Notes: generated from the letters alone by a model not told the origin. 64,000 nucleotides of DNA from Curtobacterium sp. VKM Ac-2922 (GCF_022815645.1 NZ_JALGRO010000003.1:1-64000); one strand, 5' to 3'; shown: positions 8,649-18,957, numbered from the stretch's first letter. Numbers and translations are program-made.

Positions 8649-9149
8649 TCAGCGCACGCGGTCGGTGATGCTCTTCGGTCCGCGGCCCATGCCGAGGAGT
8701 CCGGCGCGTGCCAGCTCCTTGATGCCGTAGGGCTCGAGCACGCGGAGGATCGCCTGGATCTTGCCGGGGTCGCCGGTCACCTCGACGATGAGCGAGTCGT
8801 TCGCGACGTCGACCACCTGGGCACGGAACAGGGTCACTGCTTCGAGCACGGCAGAGCGCGTCTGGTTGTCGACACGGACCTTGACGAGCATGTGCTCGCG
8901 TTGGACCGACTGCGAGAAGTCGAGTTCGACGATCTTGATGACGTTGACGAGCTTGTTGAGCTGCTTGGTCACCTGTTCGAGCGGCAGGTCCTCGACGTCG
9001 ACGACGACCGTGATGCGGGACAGGCCCGCGACCTCGGTGTTGCCGACGGCGAGGGACTCGATGTTGAAGCCCCGTCGGGCGAAGAGCCCGGCGACGCGGG
9101 TCAGCAGGCCCGGCTTGTCCTCGACCAGGAGTGACAGGACGTGGCTCAT
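8649..9149 (-). CDS. ilvN: acetolactate synthase small (regulatory) subunit
   Basis: 166 residues. It binds the catalytic subunit IlvB and confers valine feedback inhibition. An N-terminal ACT domain is plain ([20 protein letters not shown] at 9-28), followed by the small-subunit C-terminal domain. The ATG at 9149 is chosen because its ATGA overlaps the ilvB stop and the protein then begins MSHVLS, as usual for the family. Longer upstream frames would overlap ilvB without reason. Confidence 0.95.
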   Translation of the reverse strand: MSHVLSLLVEDKPGLLTRVAGLFARRGFNIESLAVGNTEVAGLSRITVVVDVEDLPLEQVTKQLNKLVNVIKIVELDFSQSVQREHMLVKVRVDNQTRSAVLEAVTLFRAQVVDVANDSLIVEVTGDPGKIQAILRVLEPYGIKELARAGLLGMGRGPKSITDRVR

Positions 9150-10969
9150 GCGGGTTCTCCGGTCATGTCGGCGTCCTCGTCGTCCCACGTCGGAGCGAGG
9201 TCGCGGGCGTACTCGATCGAGGAGTTGCCGGTGCCCTGCGGGACCATCGGCCACACCATGGAGTCACGGCTGACGACGAAGTCGATGACGACCGGACGGT
9301 CGTTCGTGTCGAGCGCGAGCTGGATGGCGGCGTCGACGTCCTCGGCCTTCTCGACGCGGATGCCGAGCGCGCCGTACGCGTCCGCCAACTTGACGAAGTC
9401 CGGGACCCGGCGGGTGCCGTGGCCGGTCTGCAGGTCGGTGAACGAGTGACGACCGTCGTAGAACAGGGTCTGCCACTGCCGCACCATGCCGAGCGACGAG
9501 TTGTTGATGATCGCGACCTTGATCGGGATGTCGTTGATGACACAGGTCGCGAGCTCCTGGTTGGTCATCTGGAAGCAGCCGTCACCGTCGATCGCCCACA
9601 CCACGCGGTCGGGCTGAGCCACCTTGGCGCCCATCGCGGCCGGCACCGAGTAGCCCATCGTGCCGGCGCCACCGGAGTTCAGCCACGCGTTCGGGCGCTC
9701 GTACTTGATGAACTGCGCGGACCACATCTGGTGCTGCCCGACGCCCGAGGCGAAGACGCCCTCGGGTCCGGTCATCTCGCCGATGCGCTTGATGATCGCC
9801 TGCGGGGCGAGCAACCCGTCGGTGGGCTCGGTGTACCCGAGTGGGAACTCGGTGCGGAGCTGCTGCAGGTGCGCGTGCCAGTCGGCGGTCGACGCGCGCT
9901 CGGCGACGGGGACCTCGGCCCACGCGGCGGTGAGGTCGACCAGGACCTCGCGCGCGTCGCCCACGATGGGGACGTCGGCGTACCGGATCTTGGAGATCTC
10001 GGCGGGGTCGATGTCGACGTGCACGACCTTGGCATCGGGCGCGAAGTCGTCGACCTTGCCCGTCACGCGGTCGTCGAACCGGGCGCCGAGCGCGATGATC
10101 AGGTCGCTCTCCTGCAGCCCGAGCACTGCCGGCACCGTGCCGTGCATGCCGGGCATGCCGAGGTGCTGCGGGTGCGAGTCGGGGAACGCGCCGCGCGCCA
10201 TCAGCGTGGTGACGACGGGTGCGCCGGTGGCCTCGGCGAAGGCGAGCAGCTCGGCGGAGGCTCGGGAGCGGATCACGCCACCACCGACGTAGAGCACGGG
10301 CTTCGACGACTCGGCGAGCAGCTGCGCGGCCGCGGTGATCTGCTTGCCGTGCGCCTTGGTGACCGGCCGGTAGCCGGGCAGGTCCACCTTGGGCGGCCAC
10401 ACGTAGGGTGCCGACTTCTGCTGGGCGTCCTTGGTGATGTCGACCAGCACCGGGCCCGGACGGCCCGTCGTCGCGATCTGGTACGCCGCGGCGAGCGTCG
10501 CGGGGACGTCCTCGGGCTTGGTGACCAGGAACGAGTGCTTGGTGATCGGCATCGTGATGCCGACGATGTCGGCCTCTTGGAAGGCGTCGGTGCCCATGAG
10601 CGTCGAGAACACCTGGCCGGTGATCGCGATCAGCGGCACCGAGTCCATGTAGGCGTCCGCGATCGCGGTGACCAGGTTGGTCGCACCCGGACCGGACGTG
10701 GCGATGGCGACCCCGACCTTGCCGGACGAGGACGCGTAGCCCTCGGCCGCGTGCCCGGCGCCCTGCTCGTGCCGGACCAGGATGTGCCGGATGGTCGTCG
10801 ACGCCATGAGCTCGTCGTAGAACGGGATGATCGCGCCGCCGGGCAGACCGAAGACGTCGGTGATCCCGAGGTGCTCGAGCGACCGCAGGACGGCGCCCGA
10901 GCCGGTCAGGACCTCCGGCGAACGGCGTGTTCCGGTGGCCGCGGAGAGCGGTGTGGCTTCCGTGGGCAT
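9146..10969 (-). CDS. ilvB: acetolactate synthase large (catalytic) subunit
   Basis: 607 residues. It condenses pyruvate with pyruvate or 2-oxobutyrate using thiamine diphosphate, the first common step of branched-chain synthesis. The catalytic glutamate is E68 in [14 protein letters not shown]. The thiamine diphosphate/Mg motif [10 protein letters not shown] begins near residue 457 and is followed by IINN. The three domains (pyrimidine-binding, central FAD-type and pyrophosphate-binding) are complete. It overlaps ilvN by 4 bp and lies 41 bp after ilvD. I see no leader peptide or attenuator in front. Confidence 0.97.
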   Translation of the reverse strand: MPTEATPLSAATGTRRSPEVLTGSGAVLRSLEHLGITDVFGLPGGAIIPFYDELMASTTIRHILVRHEQGAGHAAEGYASSSGKVGVAIATSGPGATNLVTAIADAYMDSVPLIAITGQVFSTLMGTDAFQEADIVGITMPITKHSFLVTKPEDVPATLAAAYQIATTGRPGPVLVDITKDAQQKSAPYVWPPKVDLPGYRPVTKAHGKQITAAAQLLAESSKPVLYVGGGVIRSRASAELLAFAEATGAPVVTTLMARGAFPDSHPQHLGMPGMHGTVPAVLGLQESDLIIALGARFDDRVTGKVDDFAPDAKVVHVDIDPAEISKIRYADVPIVGDAREVLVDLTAAWAEVPVAERASTADWHAHLQQLRTEFPLGYTEPTDGLLAPQAIIKRIGEMTGPEGVFASGVGQHQMWSAQFIKYERPNAWLNSGGAGTMGYSVPAAMGAKVAQPDRVVWAIDGDGCFQMTNQELATCVINDIPIKVAIINNSSLGMVRQWQTLFYDGRHSFTDLQTGHGTRRVPDFVKLADAYGALGIRVEKAEDVDAAIQLALDTNDRPVVIDFVVSRDSMVWPMVPQGTGNSSIEYARDLAPTWDDEDADMTGEPA

Positions 10970-11010
10970 GAGGGGTTCCTTGCCTGACGAGATGGCGATG
11001 GTGCGAACGG

Positions 11011-12705
11011 CTAGCCGGTGACCGCGCCCTTGGCGGCGGACTGCACGAGCTTGGCGTACTTCGCGAGGACTCCGCGGGTGTAGCGCGGGGGCAGCGGTGC
11101 CCAGCCGTCACGGCGGGACTCCAGCTCGGCCGGGTCGACCAGTAGGTCGAGCGAGCGAGCCGCGATGTCGACACGGATGCGGTCGCCATCGCGCACGAAG
11201 GCGACTGGACCTGCGTCCACCGCTTCTGGTGCGATGTGGCCGATGCACAGGCCGGTTGTGCCGCCCGAGAACCTGCCGTCGGTCAAGAGTAGTACATCCT
11301 TGCCCAGCCCAGCGCCCTTGATCGCGGCGGTGATGGCGAGCATCTCGCGCATCCCCGGCCCGCCCTTCGGGCCCTCGTAGCGGATGACGACGACGTCGCC
11401 CTTGGCGATCCCGCCCTCGGTCAGGGCGTCCATCGCGGCGCGCTCGCGGTCGAACACCCGCGCGGGGCCCTCGAACACCTCGGCGTCGAAGCCGGCGGTC
11501 TTCACGACGGCGCCCTCGGGCGCGAAGGTGCCTTGCAGCACGGTCAGCCCGCCGGTGGCGTGGATCGGGTTGTCGAGCGTGCGGAAGACCTTGCCGTCGA
11601 GCGCGGGCGGGTCGATCTCGGCGAGGTTCTCGGCGACGGTCTTGCCCGTCACGGTCATGCAGTCACCGTGCAGCAGGCCGGCGTCGAGCAGCGCCTTCAT
11701 GATGACCGGGATGCCGCCGTTGCGGTCGACGTCGACCATGACGTACTGGCCGAAGGGCTTCATGTCGGCCAGGTGCGGGACCTTCGCGCCGATGCGGTTG
11801 AAGTCGTCGAGGTCGAGTTCGACCTCGGCCTCGTGCGCGATGGCGAGCAGGTGCAGCACGGCGTTGGTCGAGCCGCCGAGCGCCATGAGCACGGTGATCG
11901 CGTTCTCGAACGCCTGTCGGGTCAGGATCTGCCGCGCGGTGATCCCGTGGCGCAGCATGTTCACGACGGCTTCGCCCGAGCGGTGGGCGTAGTAGTCGCG
12001 GCGGCGGTCGGCGCTGGGCGGTGCCGCGGAGCCGGGGAGCGACATGCCGAGGGCCTCGGCCAGGCTCGCCATCGTGTTGGCCGTGTACATCCCGCCGCAG
12101 GCACCTTCGCCCGGGACGATCGCGCACTCGATCTCCTTGAGCTCGGCCTCGGTCATCGTGCCCGCCTTGCAGGCGCCGACGCCCTCGAAGGAGTCGATGA
12201 TCGTGACTTCCTTCATCGAGCCGTCGGCCTGCTTGACGTAGCCCGGCATGACCGATCCGGCGTACAGGAAGACGCTCGCCAGGTCGAGGCGCGCGGCGGC
12301 CATGAGCATGCCCGGCAGCGACTTGTCGCAGCCCGCCAGCAACACCGTGCCGTCCAGGCGCTCGGCGCTGACCACGGTCTCGACGCTGTCCGCGATGACC
12401 TCGCGCGAGACGAGCGAGAAGTGCATGCCCTCGTGACCCATCGAGATGCCGTCCGACACCGAGATGGTGCCGAACTGCAGCGGGTACCCGCCGCCGCCGT
12501 GGACGCCTTCCTTGGCGCCCTGGGCGAGCCGGTCGAGGCTCAGGTTGCAGGGGGTGATCTCGTTCCACGACGAGGCGATGCCGATCTGCGGCTTCTCCCA
12601 GTCCTCGTCGCCCATCCCGACGGCCCGCAGCATGCCACGCGAGGTGGTTGCTTCGATCCCGTCGGTGACGACCCGGCTGCGCGGCTTCACGTCGATGTCA
12701 GGCAT
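11011..12705 (-). CDS. ilvD: dihydroxy-acid dehydratase
   Basis: 564 residues. It dehydrates 2,3-dihydroxy acids to the 2-oxo acids of valine and isoleucine, using an Fe-S cluster. Likely cluster ligands are C53 (TPCN), C126 ([10 protein letters not shown]) and C203 ([12 protein letters not shown]). It is the first gene of the ilvDBNC operon. A TAGACT hexamer 6 nt before the ATG predicts a leaderless transcript. Related sugar-acid dehydratases share the fold, but the operon context settles the assignment. Confidence 0.96.
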   Translation of the reverse strand: MPDIDVKPRSRVVTDGIEATTSRGMLRAVGMGDEDWEKPQIGIASSWNEITPCNLSLDRLAQGAKEGVHGGGGYPLQFGTISVSDGISMGHEGMHFSLVSREVIADSVETVVSAERLDGTVLLAGCDKSLPGMLMAAARLDLASVFLYAGSVMPGYVKQADGSMKEVTIIDSFEGVGACKAGTMTEAELKEIECAIVPGEGACGGMYTANTMASLAEALGMSLPGSAAPPSADRRRDYYAHRSGEAVVNMLRHGITARQILTRQAFENAITVLMALGGSTNAVLHLLAIAHEAEVELDLDDFNRIGAKVPHLADMKPFGQYVMVDVDRNGGIPVIMKALLDAGLLHGDCMTVTGKTVAENLAEIDPPALDGKVFRTLDNPIHATGGLTVLQGTFAPEGAVVKTAGFDAEVFEGPARVFDRERAAMDALTEGGIAKGDVVVIRYEGPKGGPGMREMLAITAAIKGAGLGKDVLLLTDGRFSGGTTGLCIGHIAPEAVDAGPVAFVRDGDRIRVDIAARSLDLLVDPAELESRRDGWAPLPPRYTRGVLAKYAKLVQSAAKGAVTG

Positions 12706-12711
12706 GGCCTG

Positions 12712-12717
12712 AGTCTA
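12712..12717 (-). promoter_or_regulatory. -10 element for leaderless ilvD mRNA
   Basis: TAGACT on the minus strand, 6 nt before the ilvD ATG at 12705. It is likely the main promoter of ilvDBNC. Confidence 0.55.
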
Positions 12718-12802
12718 GGACGGATTGGGATACCAGTGGTGCACCTGCATGCGTCCGCATGTTCCGGCCCGACGGACGCACCGGCCTGGAGGCACGGATC
12801 AC

Positions 12803-12820
12803 CCGGGCGGGCGCGCCCGG
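12803..12820. terminator. hairpin after otsB
   Basis: CCGGGCG and CGCCCGG arms (7 bp) with a 4-nt loop, directly after the otsB stop on the minus strand. It is short but GC-only. Confidence 0.5.
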
Positions 12821-12824
12821 TCCG

Positions 12825-13622
12825 TCAGCGTGTCGCCCGCAGGCGAGCGAGCTGCTTCAGCACGTCGGTCAGGGCCGCCGGGTCGGCGACGCGGTACCCG
12901 GCGACGGTGTCGCCCGGGCCGACCTTCACGCCGACGTCACCGGCGCCGAGCACCCGGAAGGCGTCCTCGTCGGTGACGTCGTCCCCGGCGAAGAGGACCG
13001 AGTCCGCGCGGCGGAGCTCGCGCAACCGGGCGATCGCGTCGCCCTTCGTGACGTGCCGGACGGCGAACTCGACGATGTCCTTGCCGCCGCGCTCGAGCAC
13101 CTGGGGGTCTGCGTCGTGCGCGGCCTGGCTGGCGGCGGCGTTCGCCTGGGCGGCGACCTCGGCGCTGACCCGGCGGGTGTGCACGCCGTGCCCCGCGGGC
13201 TTGTGCTCGATGACGACGCCGGGGAAGCGCTCCCCCACGGCGTCGAGCGCGGCACCGATGCGGGCGACACGCGCCCGTTCGTCGTCGGTCAGGGCCGCTT
13301 CGTCGTGGCCGTCCACCCGCCACTCGACGCCGTGCGACCCCACGAGGGACATGTCGTCGGGTGCGTGGCTGACGCGGGCCAGGCTGTCCAGGGGACGCCC
13401 GGACACCAGCACGACCTCGGTCCGTGCCGCGCGCTGCAGGGTCAGGACGGCCGCCCAGCTGCCGGGGAGCGCACCGACCTGGCCGGGGTCGTCGGCGAAG
13501 GGTGCCAGCGTGCCGTCGAAGTCGAGCGCGACCAGGAGCGTGCCGGAGCCGGCGAGGTCTGCCAGGGCCGTGTCGAGCCCTGGGGCTGCCGTCTCGTCGA
13601 CGTGCGGGGTCTGCTCAGGCAT
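12825..13622 (-). CDS. otsB: trehalose-6-phosphate phosphatase
   Basis: 265 residues of the HAD superfamily. It removes phosphate from trehalose 6-phosphate, the second step of the OtsAB trehalose route. Motif I DFDGTL has the catalytic D34 and D36. The SGRPLDSL segment and the late acidic motif FAGDDVTDEDAF are in order. I place the start at the ATG at 13622 because GGGAGG lies 6 nt before it and it overlaps the otsA stop by 8 bp; a start at 13652 has no such support. It is translationally coupled to otsA. Confidence 0.93.
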   Translation of the reverse strand: MPEQTPHVDETAAPGLDTALADLAGSGTLLVALDFDGTLAPFADDPGQVGALPGSWAAVLTLQRAARTEVVLVSGRPLDSLARVSHAPDDMSLVGSHGVEWRVDGHDEAALTDDERARVARIGAALDAVGERFPGVVIEHKPAGHGVHTRRVSAEVAAQANAAASQAAHDADPQVLERGGKDIVEFAVRHVTKGDAIARLRELRRADSVLFAGDDVTDEDAFRVLGAGDVGVKVGPGDTVAGYRVADPAALTDVLKQLARLRATR

Positions 13623-15201
13623 CACGGTCCTCCCGGGTGTCCTCGGCGGCACGCGCGGTCTGCGCGTCCTGGTCGAAGATGGACATGTTGTCGGTCTGTG
13701 CCTCGCGGTGTGCGGGCTCGGTCGCGGACGGATCGATCCGCGCGTCGCGGGGGGCGTGCCGGTCGAGCGCCTCGAGGAACGACCGCGACCAGCGCGCCAC
13801 GTCGTTGTCGCGGACGCGCTTGCGGAGCGCGCGCATGCGGGTCGAACGCTCGCGGCGGGGCATCTCGATCGCGCGTTCGATCGAGTCCTTCAGCGCGCCG
13901 ATGTCGTGCGGGTTGATGATGACCGCCTGCTTCAGCTCGTCGGCGGCACCGGCGAACTCGGACAGGATCAGCACCCCGTCGTTGTCGAACCGACTGGCGA
14001 CGTACTCCTTCGCGACCAGGTTCATGCCGTCGCGCAGGGCGGTCACGAGCATGATGTCGGCGGCCAGGTAGAGCGCGACCATCTCCTCGCGCGGGTAGCC
14101 GTGGTGCAGGTACGAGATCGGCTGGTGACCGATGGTGCCCAGGTCGCCGTTGAGCCGTCCGACGCTCAGTTCGATCTCGTCGCGGAGCAGCCGGTACGAG
14201 TCGACCCGTTCGCGGCTGGGGCTGGCGACCTGCACGAGGGTGGCGTCCTCGACCGCGACCCGGCCGTCCTCGACCAGTTCACCGAACGCCTTGATGCGGT
14301 GCCGGATGCCCTTGGTGTAGTCGAGTCGGTCGACCCCGAGCAGCACGGTCTTGGGGTTGCCGAGGCCCTCGCGGATCGCACGGGCCCGTTCCTGCACCTC
14401 GGGGCGGCGGGCGATCTCCTCGAAGCTCTCGGCGTCGATCGAGATCGGGAAGTGGCGCGCCTCGACGTGACGGACGGTGATCCCCTTGCGGCTGCGCGGT
14501 GCATCCGGGTCGTCGACCGGCACGTCGATCGTCGTGCCCTTGGTCGTGTAGCCCTTGATGTGGCGGACGGCCCGCAGGAAGTCGCTGGCGTCGTCGTGGC
14601 GCTGGAACCCGATGACGTCCGCCCCGAGCAGCCCGTCCAGGATCTGCGCACGCCACGGCAGCTGCGCGTAGATGCCGACCGGGGGGAACGGGATGTGGTT
14701 GAAGAAGCCGATCGTCAGGTCGGGGCGCAGTTCGCGCAGCAGCGCGGGCACGAGCTGCAGCTGGTAGTCCTGCACCCAGACGATGCCGTCCTGCTCGACG
14801 ATCTCGGCGATCTGCTCGGCGAAGCGCTGGTTGACGCTCTTGTACGCGTTCCACCAGTCGCGGTGGTAGCTCGGGTGCTCGATGACGTCGTGGTACAGCG
14901 GCCACAGGGTGTCGTTGCTGAAGCCCTCGTAGTAGTCCTCGACGTCGCTCGCGCTGAGGGGCACCGGGACGATGTGGATGCCCTCGTTGTCGAACGGCTC
15001 GACCTCGACGTCCGGCTGGCCGACCCATCCGACCCAGGCGCCGTCGTTCGCGCGCATGACCGGCTCGAGCGCCGTGACCAGCCCGCCGGGCGAGTGCCGC
15101 CAGCCCTCGTTGCCGTCCTCGTCGACGACGCGGTCCACCGGCAGGCGGTTCGAGGCGACGACGAAGGAGTACTTGCTGGACGAACTGGAAGGAGCAGACA
15201 C
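13615..15201 (-). CDS. otsA: trehalose-6-phosphate synthase (UDP/ADP-glucose dependent)
   Basis: 528 residues, glycosyltransferase family 20. It joins a nucleotide-glucose and glucose 6-phosphate to make trehalose 6-phosphate for stress protection. Characteristic segments are ASNRLPVDR near the N terminus, WVQDYQLQLVP, FNHIPFPP, GVDRLDYTKGI and DGMNLVAKEY. The GTG at 15201 is preferred over a TTG at 15210 because TAGGTT lies 7 nt upstream of the GTG, which fits a leaderless start. The last 50 residues are a polar tail. otsB follows with an 8-bp overlap. Confidence 0.94.
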   Translation of the reverse strand: MSAPSSSSSKYSFVVASNRLPVDRVVDEDGNEGWRHSPGGLVTALEPVMRANDGAWVGWVGQPDVEVEPFDNEGIHIVPVPLSASDVEDYYEGFSNDTLWPLYHDVIEHPSYHRDWWNAYKSVNQRFAEQIAEIVEQDGIVWVQDYQLQLVPALLRELRPDLTIGFFNHIPFPPVGIYAQLPWRAQILDGLLGADVIGFQRHDDASDFLRAVRHIKGYTTKGTTIDVPVDDPDAPRSRKGITVRHVEARHFPISIDAESFEEIARRPEVQERARAIREGLGNPKTVLLGVDRLDYTKGIRHRIKAFGELVEDGRVAVEDATLVQVASPSRERVDSYRLLRDEIELSVGRLNGDLGTIGHQPISYLHHGYPREEMVALYLAADIMLVTALRDGMNLVAKEYVASRFDNDGVLILSEFAGAADELKQAVIINPHDIGALKDSIERAIEMPRRERSTRMRALRKRVRDNDVARWSRSFLEALDRHAPRDARIDPSATEPAHREAQTDNMSIFDQDAQTARAAEDTREDRDA

Positions 15202-15208
15202 GGCTCGC

Positions 15209-15214
15209 AACCTA
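15209..15214 (-). promoter_or_regulatory. -10 element for leaderless otsA mRNA
   Basis: TAGGTT on the minus strand, 7 nt before the GTG at 15201. Confidence 0.5.
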
Positions 15215-15335
15215 CCAGCGCGCCGACACCCGGTTCCCGGCTGCCCTGCGGCTGAGCGTATGCTGAGCGTCGTGTCGGGGGGACACGGCGTGCCGGAGGG
15301 CGGTGCGCGGCCGCCCGGCCGGAGAGGAATCCGCC

Positions 15336-17888
15336 GTGAGCGACGTCCCGCCCGAATCCTGGGGTCCTTCAGGACCGCCCATGCCCGGTCCGGGGGCCGA
15401 CGGCAGCGGTGGTGCCGGTGCTGCCGGTGGCCCTGGTGGCCCTGGTGGCCCCGGTGGTGCCGGTGCCGCCGCTGGACCGCCGCGTGAGCCGGACGCCCTC
15501 GGTCGTCTGCTCGGCTCGATCGGCGGACGCGACTGGCTCGCCGCCGCCCTGGCCGGAGTCGGCGCCTGGGTGGCCGCGTACGTCGTCGCCGGGATCTCGC
15601 TGCTGCTCACCGTCGCCGTGGTGGCGGCCGGCGGATCGGGCGACTCGTTCGGTGGCGCCACACTGCCGGAGACGGGTGGCGCTGCATCGACCCCGGACGT
15701 GCAGAGCCTGCTGTCCGGTGTCAGCGTGCTGCTCGGTGCCCCGGCGCAACTCGTCGCGCTGGCCGACTTCGGCCGGTTGCACGTGTCGGGGTCCGTCGCC
15801 CTGTTCGGGGTGTCCGGCGCAGCGTCGATCGGGGTCGTCCCGCTCCTGGTGCTCGTCGCCCAGGTCGTGCTCGCCGTGGTGCTGACCCGTCGGATCCGCA
15901 GCCGTGTGCTCGGACTCCCCCAGGTGCTCGTCACGTCCGCTGTGACCGGGATCGTGCTGACGGCGTTCACGACGATCGCCGGGCTCGTGCTCGCGATCCG
16001 CTTCCCGGCGACCTCCGGCGTCACGATCGGGGCGGTGCACGCCGTCGGTGCGAGCAGCATCGTCGGCGCGTTCGTCGTCGGTGCCGCGTCGGCGTTCCTC
16101 GCCCGTCCCGCGATGCTCGTCCGGGGTCGTGTGGTGCTGGCCCGCGCGCTCGGGACCGCACGGGTGGCGACCCTGCAGCTCGGGTCCCTGACCGTGGTGG
16201 TCGCCGTCGTGCTGGTGCTCGTTGCGCTCGTTACCCAGCCGTCGTGGGGGTCGGCGCTGCCCGTCGCCATCGGCAACCTCGCGCTCGCACTCGTCGCACT
16301 CGGGTTCCTCGGGGGCATCGGGGCGTCCGGCTTCGGCAGCGCGGCACAGACCGGCTCGGCGTTCGGCGGGACCACCGGGTGGATCTGGCTGGTCGTCCTG
16401 CTCGTCGTCGTCGCCGCGCTCGTCGCCGGGCTGTTGCTCGCCGTGCGCCGCAACGACCGGGTCCGCACGACGCTGGACTGGGTGGTGACCCCGGCGGTCT
16501 GGCTGCTCGCCGGTGTCGTGGTGTTCGTGCTCGGGACGGTCGTCGTGTCGTACAGCGCGACCGGGTCGAGCGCGGTGTCCGGCGCCGGGTCGGCGGGCGT
16601 CGCGCCGTGGACGCCCGTCGTGTTCGCCGTCTGGGGTGCGGTGATCGAGGTCGTCGCACGGTTCCTGGCGCCCCTGCTGCTGCCCGTGCTGGGTGGGCGC
16701 GTCGTGCTGCTGGCGTCGAAGGTCGTCGGCGCTGATCCGCGTGCGGTCGTCGCCCCGGCGTGGGGAGCCGCTCCTCCGGCGTGGGACGGCGGCCGGTCCG
16801 GTGTCGGCACGGCTGGCCCCGCCTCGGCTGCCGACACCGGTACGGTCGGTACCGGGTCGCAGGACTTCGCCGGTGCCGGGTCGCGGGCCTTCGTCGGGCC
16901 GGAGGCGGCGAGCGCCGCTGCGCCGATGTCGCCCCGCGCCCGCAAGGTCCTCGTCCGCTCCCTGGTCGCGGCCGGCGTGGTCGTCGTCGTGGTCGTCGCG
17001 GGAGCGGTCACCACCGGCGTGCTCCGGTCGAACGTGTGGGGCCCCGCCCCGACCGTCCGCAGCTACGTCGCGGCGATCGCCCGCGGCGACGCCACGGCCG
17101 CCGACCGCATGAGCGAGGTCCCGGGCGACGCGTCGATGCTCGACGCCACGGTGCTGCGGAGCGCGACGGACCGGCCGGCCGACGTCCGCGTCGGTCGCGT
17201 CGTGACGAGTGGTGACACCGCGACCGCGACGGTGAGCTACACGCAGGGCGGCAAGAACCGCTCCGGGCAGGTCGCGCTGCGCCGCACGGGCACCAGCTGG
17301 CTGGTCAAGGACGAGTGGCGGATCACGACGCCGCTCGCGACCCGGCTGTCGGTGGCCGCGTCGTCGGCACTCGAAGGCGCTCCGGTGACGGTCGCGGGCA
17401 AGCGCGTCGGGAAGATCGAGGACGGCACGTTCGCCTCGCTCGCCTACCCCGGCACGTACCGCATCCAGGTCGGTGGGTCGAAGTACTTCGTCGGCGGCAC
17501 GAAGACGGTGTCGGCCGGCTCGTCGGCGTCGAGCTCGTACGTGGACTTCGAGCCGAAGGCGACGGAGCAGCTGACGACCGACGCCCAGAAGTGGGTGGAG
17601 GACCTCATCACCACCTGCGCCGCCAAGACCGACGTCGACGCGCTGGACGGCTGCCCCTGGTACGGGCCGTACGACGCCGACGGCCCGGTGAAGTACACGG
17701 TCACCACGATGCCGAAGCTCGAGATCGAGGCGACCGGGTCGGGCACGGTCGAGGTGCGGAGCACGTCGGACGGCGTCATCGGGTACGACTACACGTCGTT
17801 CTTCGGGGACTCCGGCCACGCCGAGGACAACTTCGACGTGAACGAGTACCTGAAGGTGCAGGACGGCAAGCTCGTCAGCGCCTACTGA
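15336..17888 (+). CDS. large membrane protein with extracytoplasmic C-terminal domain, function unknown
   Basis: 850 residues. The order is: a Gly/Pro/Ala-rich tail (about 1-50, with GGPGGPGGPGG), about nine hydrophobic segments between 67 and 480, a cytoplasmic linker, one strong membrane segment near 540-565, then a soluble domain of about 285 residues outside the cell. That domain starts like the DUF4878-type folds (SYVAAIARGDATAADRM). In its middle it has a short beta repeat like PEGA domains (GAPVTVAGKRVGKIEDGTF, then AYPGTYRIQVGGSKYF). It ends with a region holding two cysteines, in TTCAAK and DGCPWYGP, that may form a disulfide. The GTG at 15336 has GGAGAGG 8-9 nt upstream. It is monocistronic. 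I do not recognise a named family; a sensor or cell-envelope role is a guess. Confidence 0.85.
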   Translation: MSDVPPESWGPSGPPMPGPGADGSGGAGAAGGPGGPGGPGGAGAAAGPPREPDALGRLLGSIGGRDWLAAALAGVGAWVAAYVVAGISLLLTVAVVAAGGSGDSFGGATLPETGGAASTPDVQSLLSGVSVLLGAPAQLVALADFGRLHVSGSVALFGVSGAASIGVVPLLVLVAQVVLAVVLTRRIRSRVLGLPQVLVTSAVTGIVLTAFTTIAGLVLAIRFPATSGVTIGAVHAVGASSIVGAFVVGAASAFLARPAMLVRGRVVLARALGTARVATLQLGSLTVVVAVVLVLVALVTQPSWGSALPVAIGNLALALVALGFLGGIGASGFGSAAQTGSAFGGTTGWIWLVVLLVVVAALVAGLLLAVRRNDRVRTTLDWVVTPAVWLLAGVVVFVLGTVVVSYSATGSSAVSGAGSAGVAPWTPVVFAVWGAVIEVVARFLAPLLLPVLGGRVVLLASKVVGADPRAVVAPAWGAAPPAWDGGRSGVGTAGPASAADTGTVGTGSQDFAGAGSRAFVGPEAASAAAPMSPRARKVLVRSLVAAGVVVVVVVAGAVTTGVLRSNVWGPAPTVRSYVAAIARGDATAADRMSEVPGDASMLDATVLRSATDRPADVRVGRVVTSGDTATATVSYTQGGKNRSGQVALRRTGTSWLVKDEWRITTPLATRLSVAASSALEGAPVTVAGKRVGKIEDGTFASLAYPGTYRIQVGGSKYFVGGTKTVSAGSSASSSYVDFEPKATEQLTTDAQKWVEDLITTCAAKTDVDALDGCPWYGPYDADGPVKYTVTTMPKLEIEATGSGTVEVRSTSDGVIGYDYTSFFGDSGHAEDNFDVNEYLKVQDGKLVSAY

Positions 17889-17911
17889 CGACGATCCGGA
17901 CCCTGTCCGTC

Positions 17912-17949
17912 CTGCGAGCCCCGGGCACCACGTTGCCCGGGGCGCGCAG
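17912..17949. terminator. hairpin terminator between the 850-residue gene and corA
   Basis: GCCCCGGGCA and TGCCCGGGGC form a perfect 10-bp inner stem with a 6-nt loop. It is extended by CTGCG/CGCAG after one mismatch. Confidence 0.8.
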
Positions 17950-17960
17950 TCGTCGCTCAC

Positions 17961-17966
17961 TACGCT
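17961..17966 (+). promoter_or_regulatory. -10 element for leaderless corA mRNA
   Basis: TACGCT, 7 nt before the ATG at 17974. Confidence 0.5.
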
Positions 17967-17973
17967 GTGGCAC

Positions 17974-18945
17974 ATGGTCAGCACGCGCTCGTGGCGGAAC
18001 GGATCGGCAGCCGAGCGGGACTTCCCGGTGGAGCGGGTGTCGGACTGCATCGCGGACGGTGACGGCTTCGTGTGGGTGGACTACACGGACCCACAGGCGT
18101 CGGACCTGCGACAGCTCGAAGAGGAACTCGACATCCACGCGCTCGCCGTCGAGGACGCGGTCGAACGGGGGCAGCGACCGAAGCTCGACCGGTACCGCGA
18201 CAGCCTGTTCCTGGTCGTCTACGACGTGCAGGGACGCGACGACGCCGGCGCGCTGGTCACCCGCGAGGTCAAGGCGTTCATCACGAAGCACGCGCTGGTG
18301 ACGATCCACGGACCCGAGGTCGACACCGGGGCGATGGAACGCCGGCTGGACTCGAACGCCGACCTGGCCGGGCACGGTGTGCCCTGGTTGGTGTGGGCAC
18401 TGCTCGATGCGGTCGTCGACCACGCCACGGCCGAGGTCGAGGCGATCGAGCAGGACATCGACGAGCTCGAGGACGACCTGTTCGAGCGCAGCGACCCGCG
18501 CGAACAGCAGATCCAGCGCCGGTCGTTCGCCCTGCGGAAGGCCCTCGGGGTGCTCCGGCGGCTGGTCGTGCCCACCAGGGACAGCGTGGCGTCGCTGCTG
18601 CACGGCGACGCCGACACGATCGTCGACGGCGTGCGTCCGTACCTGCGCGACGTCGAGGACCACCTGGTGTCGATCGCCGACTCGGTCGACCAGCTCCGCG
18701 ACGCCGTGTCGAGCGTGCTGGACACGAACTTGAACCTGGCGTCGAACCGGCAGAACACCGTCATGAAGAAGGTCACGAGCTGGGCAGCGATCATCGCCAT
18801 CCCCACCGCCATCACCGGCTTCTTCGGGCAGAACGTGACGTTCCCGGGCGAGAGTTCGTGGAGCGGGCTGTTCCTGTCGCTCTCGCTCATCGTGGTGACG
18901 TCGCTCGTGCTCTACCGCGCGTTCAAGCACCGCGACTGGCTGTAG
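17974..18945 (+). CDS. corA: CorA-family divalent metal transporter
   Basis: 323 residues. The long soluble N-terminal domain (about 1-260) includes the acidic coiled stretch VEAIEQDIDELEDDLFE and the Asn-rich helix NLNLASNRQNTVMKKVTSW. Two C-terminal membrane segments follow. The pore signature, normally GMN after an aromatic, reads GFFGQN near 281-286, so Met is replaced by Gln. Such variants are known in the wider CorA family, and the metal cannot be named with certainty; Mg2+ is the default guess, Zn2+ or Co2+ transport or efflux is possible. The gene is monocistronic. Confidence 0.88.
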   Translation: MVSTRSWRNGSAAERDFPVERVSDCIADGDGFVWVDYTDPQASDLRQLEEELDIHALAVEDAVERGQRPKLDRYRDSLFLVVYDVQGRDDAGALVTREVKAFITKHALVTIHGPEVDTGAMERRLDSNADLAGHGVPWLVWALLDAVVDHATAEVEAIEQDIDELEDDLFERSDPREQQIQRRSFALRKALGVLRRLVVPTRDSVASLLHGDADTIVDGVRPYLRDVEDHLVSIADSVDQLRDAVSSVLDTNLNLASNRQNTVMKKVTSWAAIIAIPTAITGFFGQNVTFPGESSWSGLFLSLSLIVVTSLVLYRAFKHRDWL

Positions 18946-18957
18946 CCGCAGCGCACG

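Noticed and set aside
12706-12824. Leader peptide and attenuator before ilvDBNC
   Set aside because: The -10 lies 6 nt from the start codon, leaving no room for a leader, and no Val/Ile/Leu-rich short frame is seen.
11533-15255. Open frame of about 1240 codons opposite ilvD, otsB and otsA
   Set aside because: Antisense shadow that runs through several genes; no ribosome binding site or domain.
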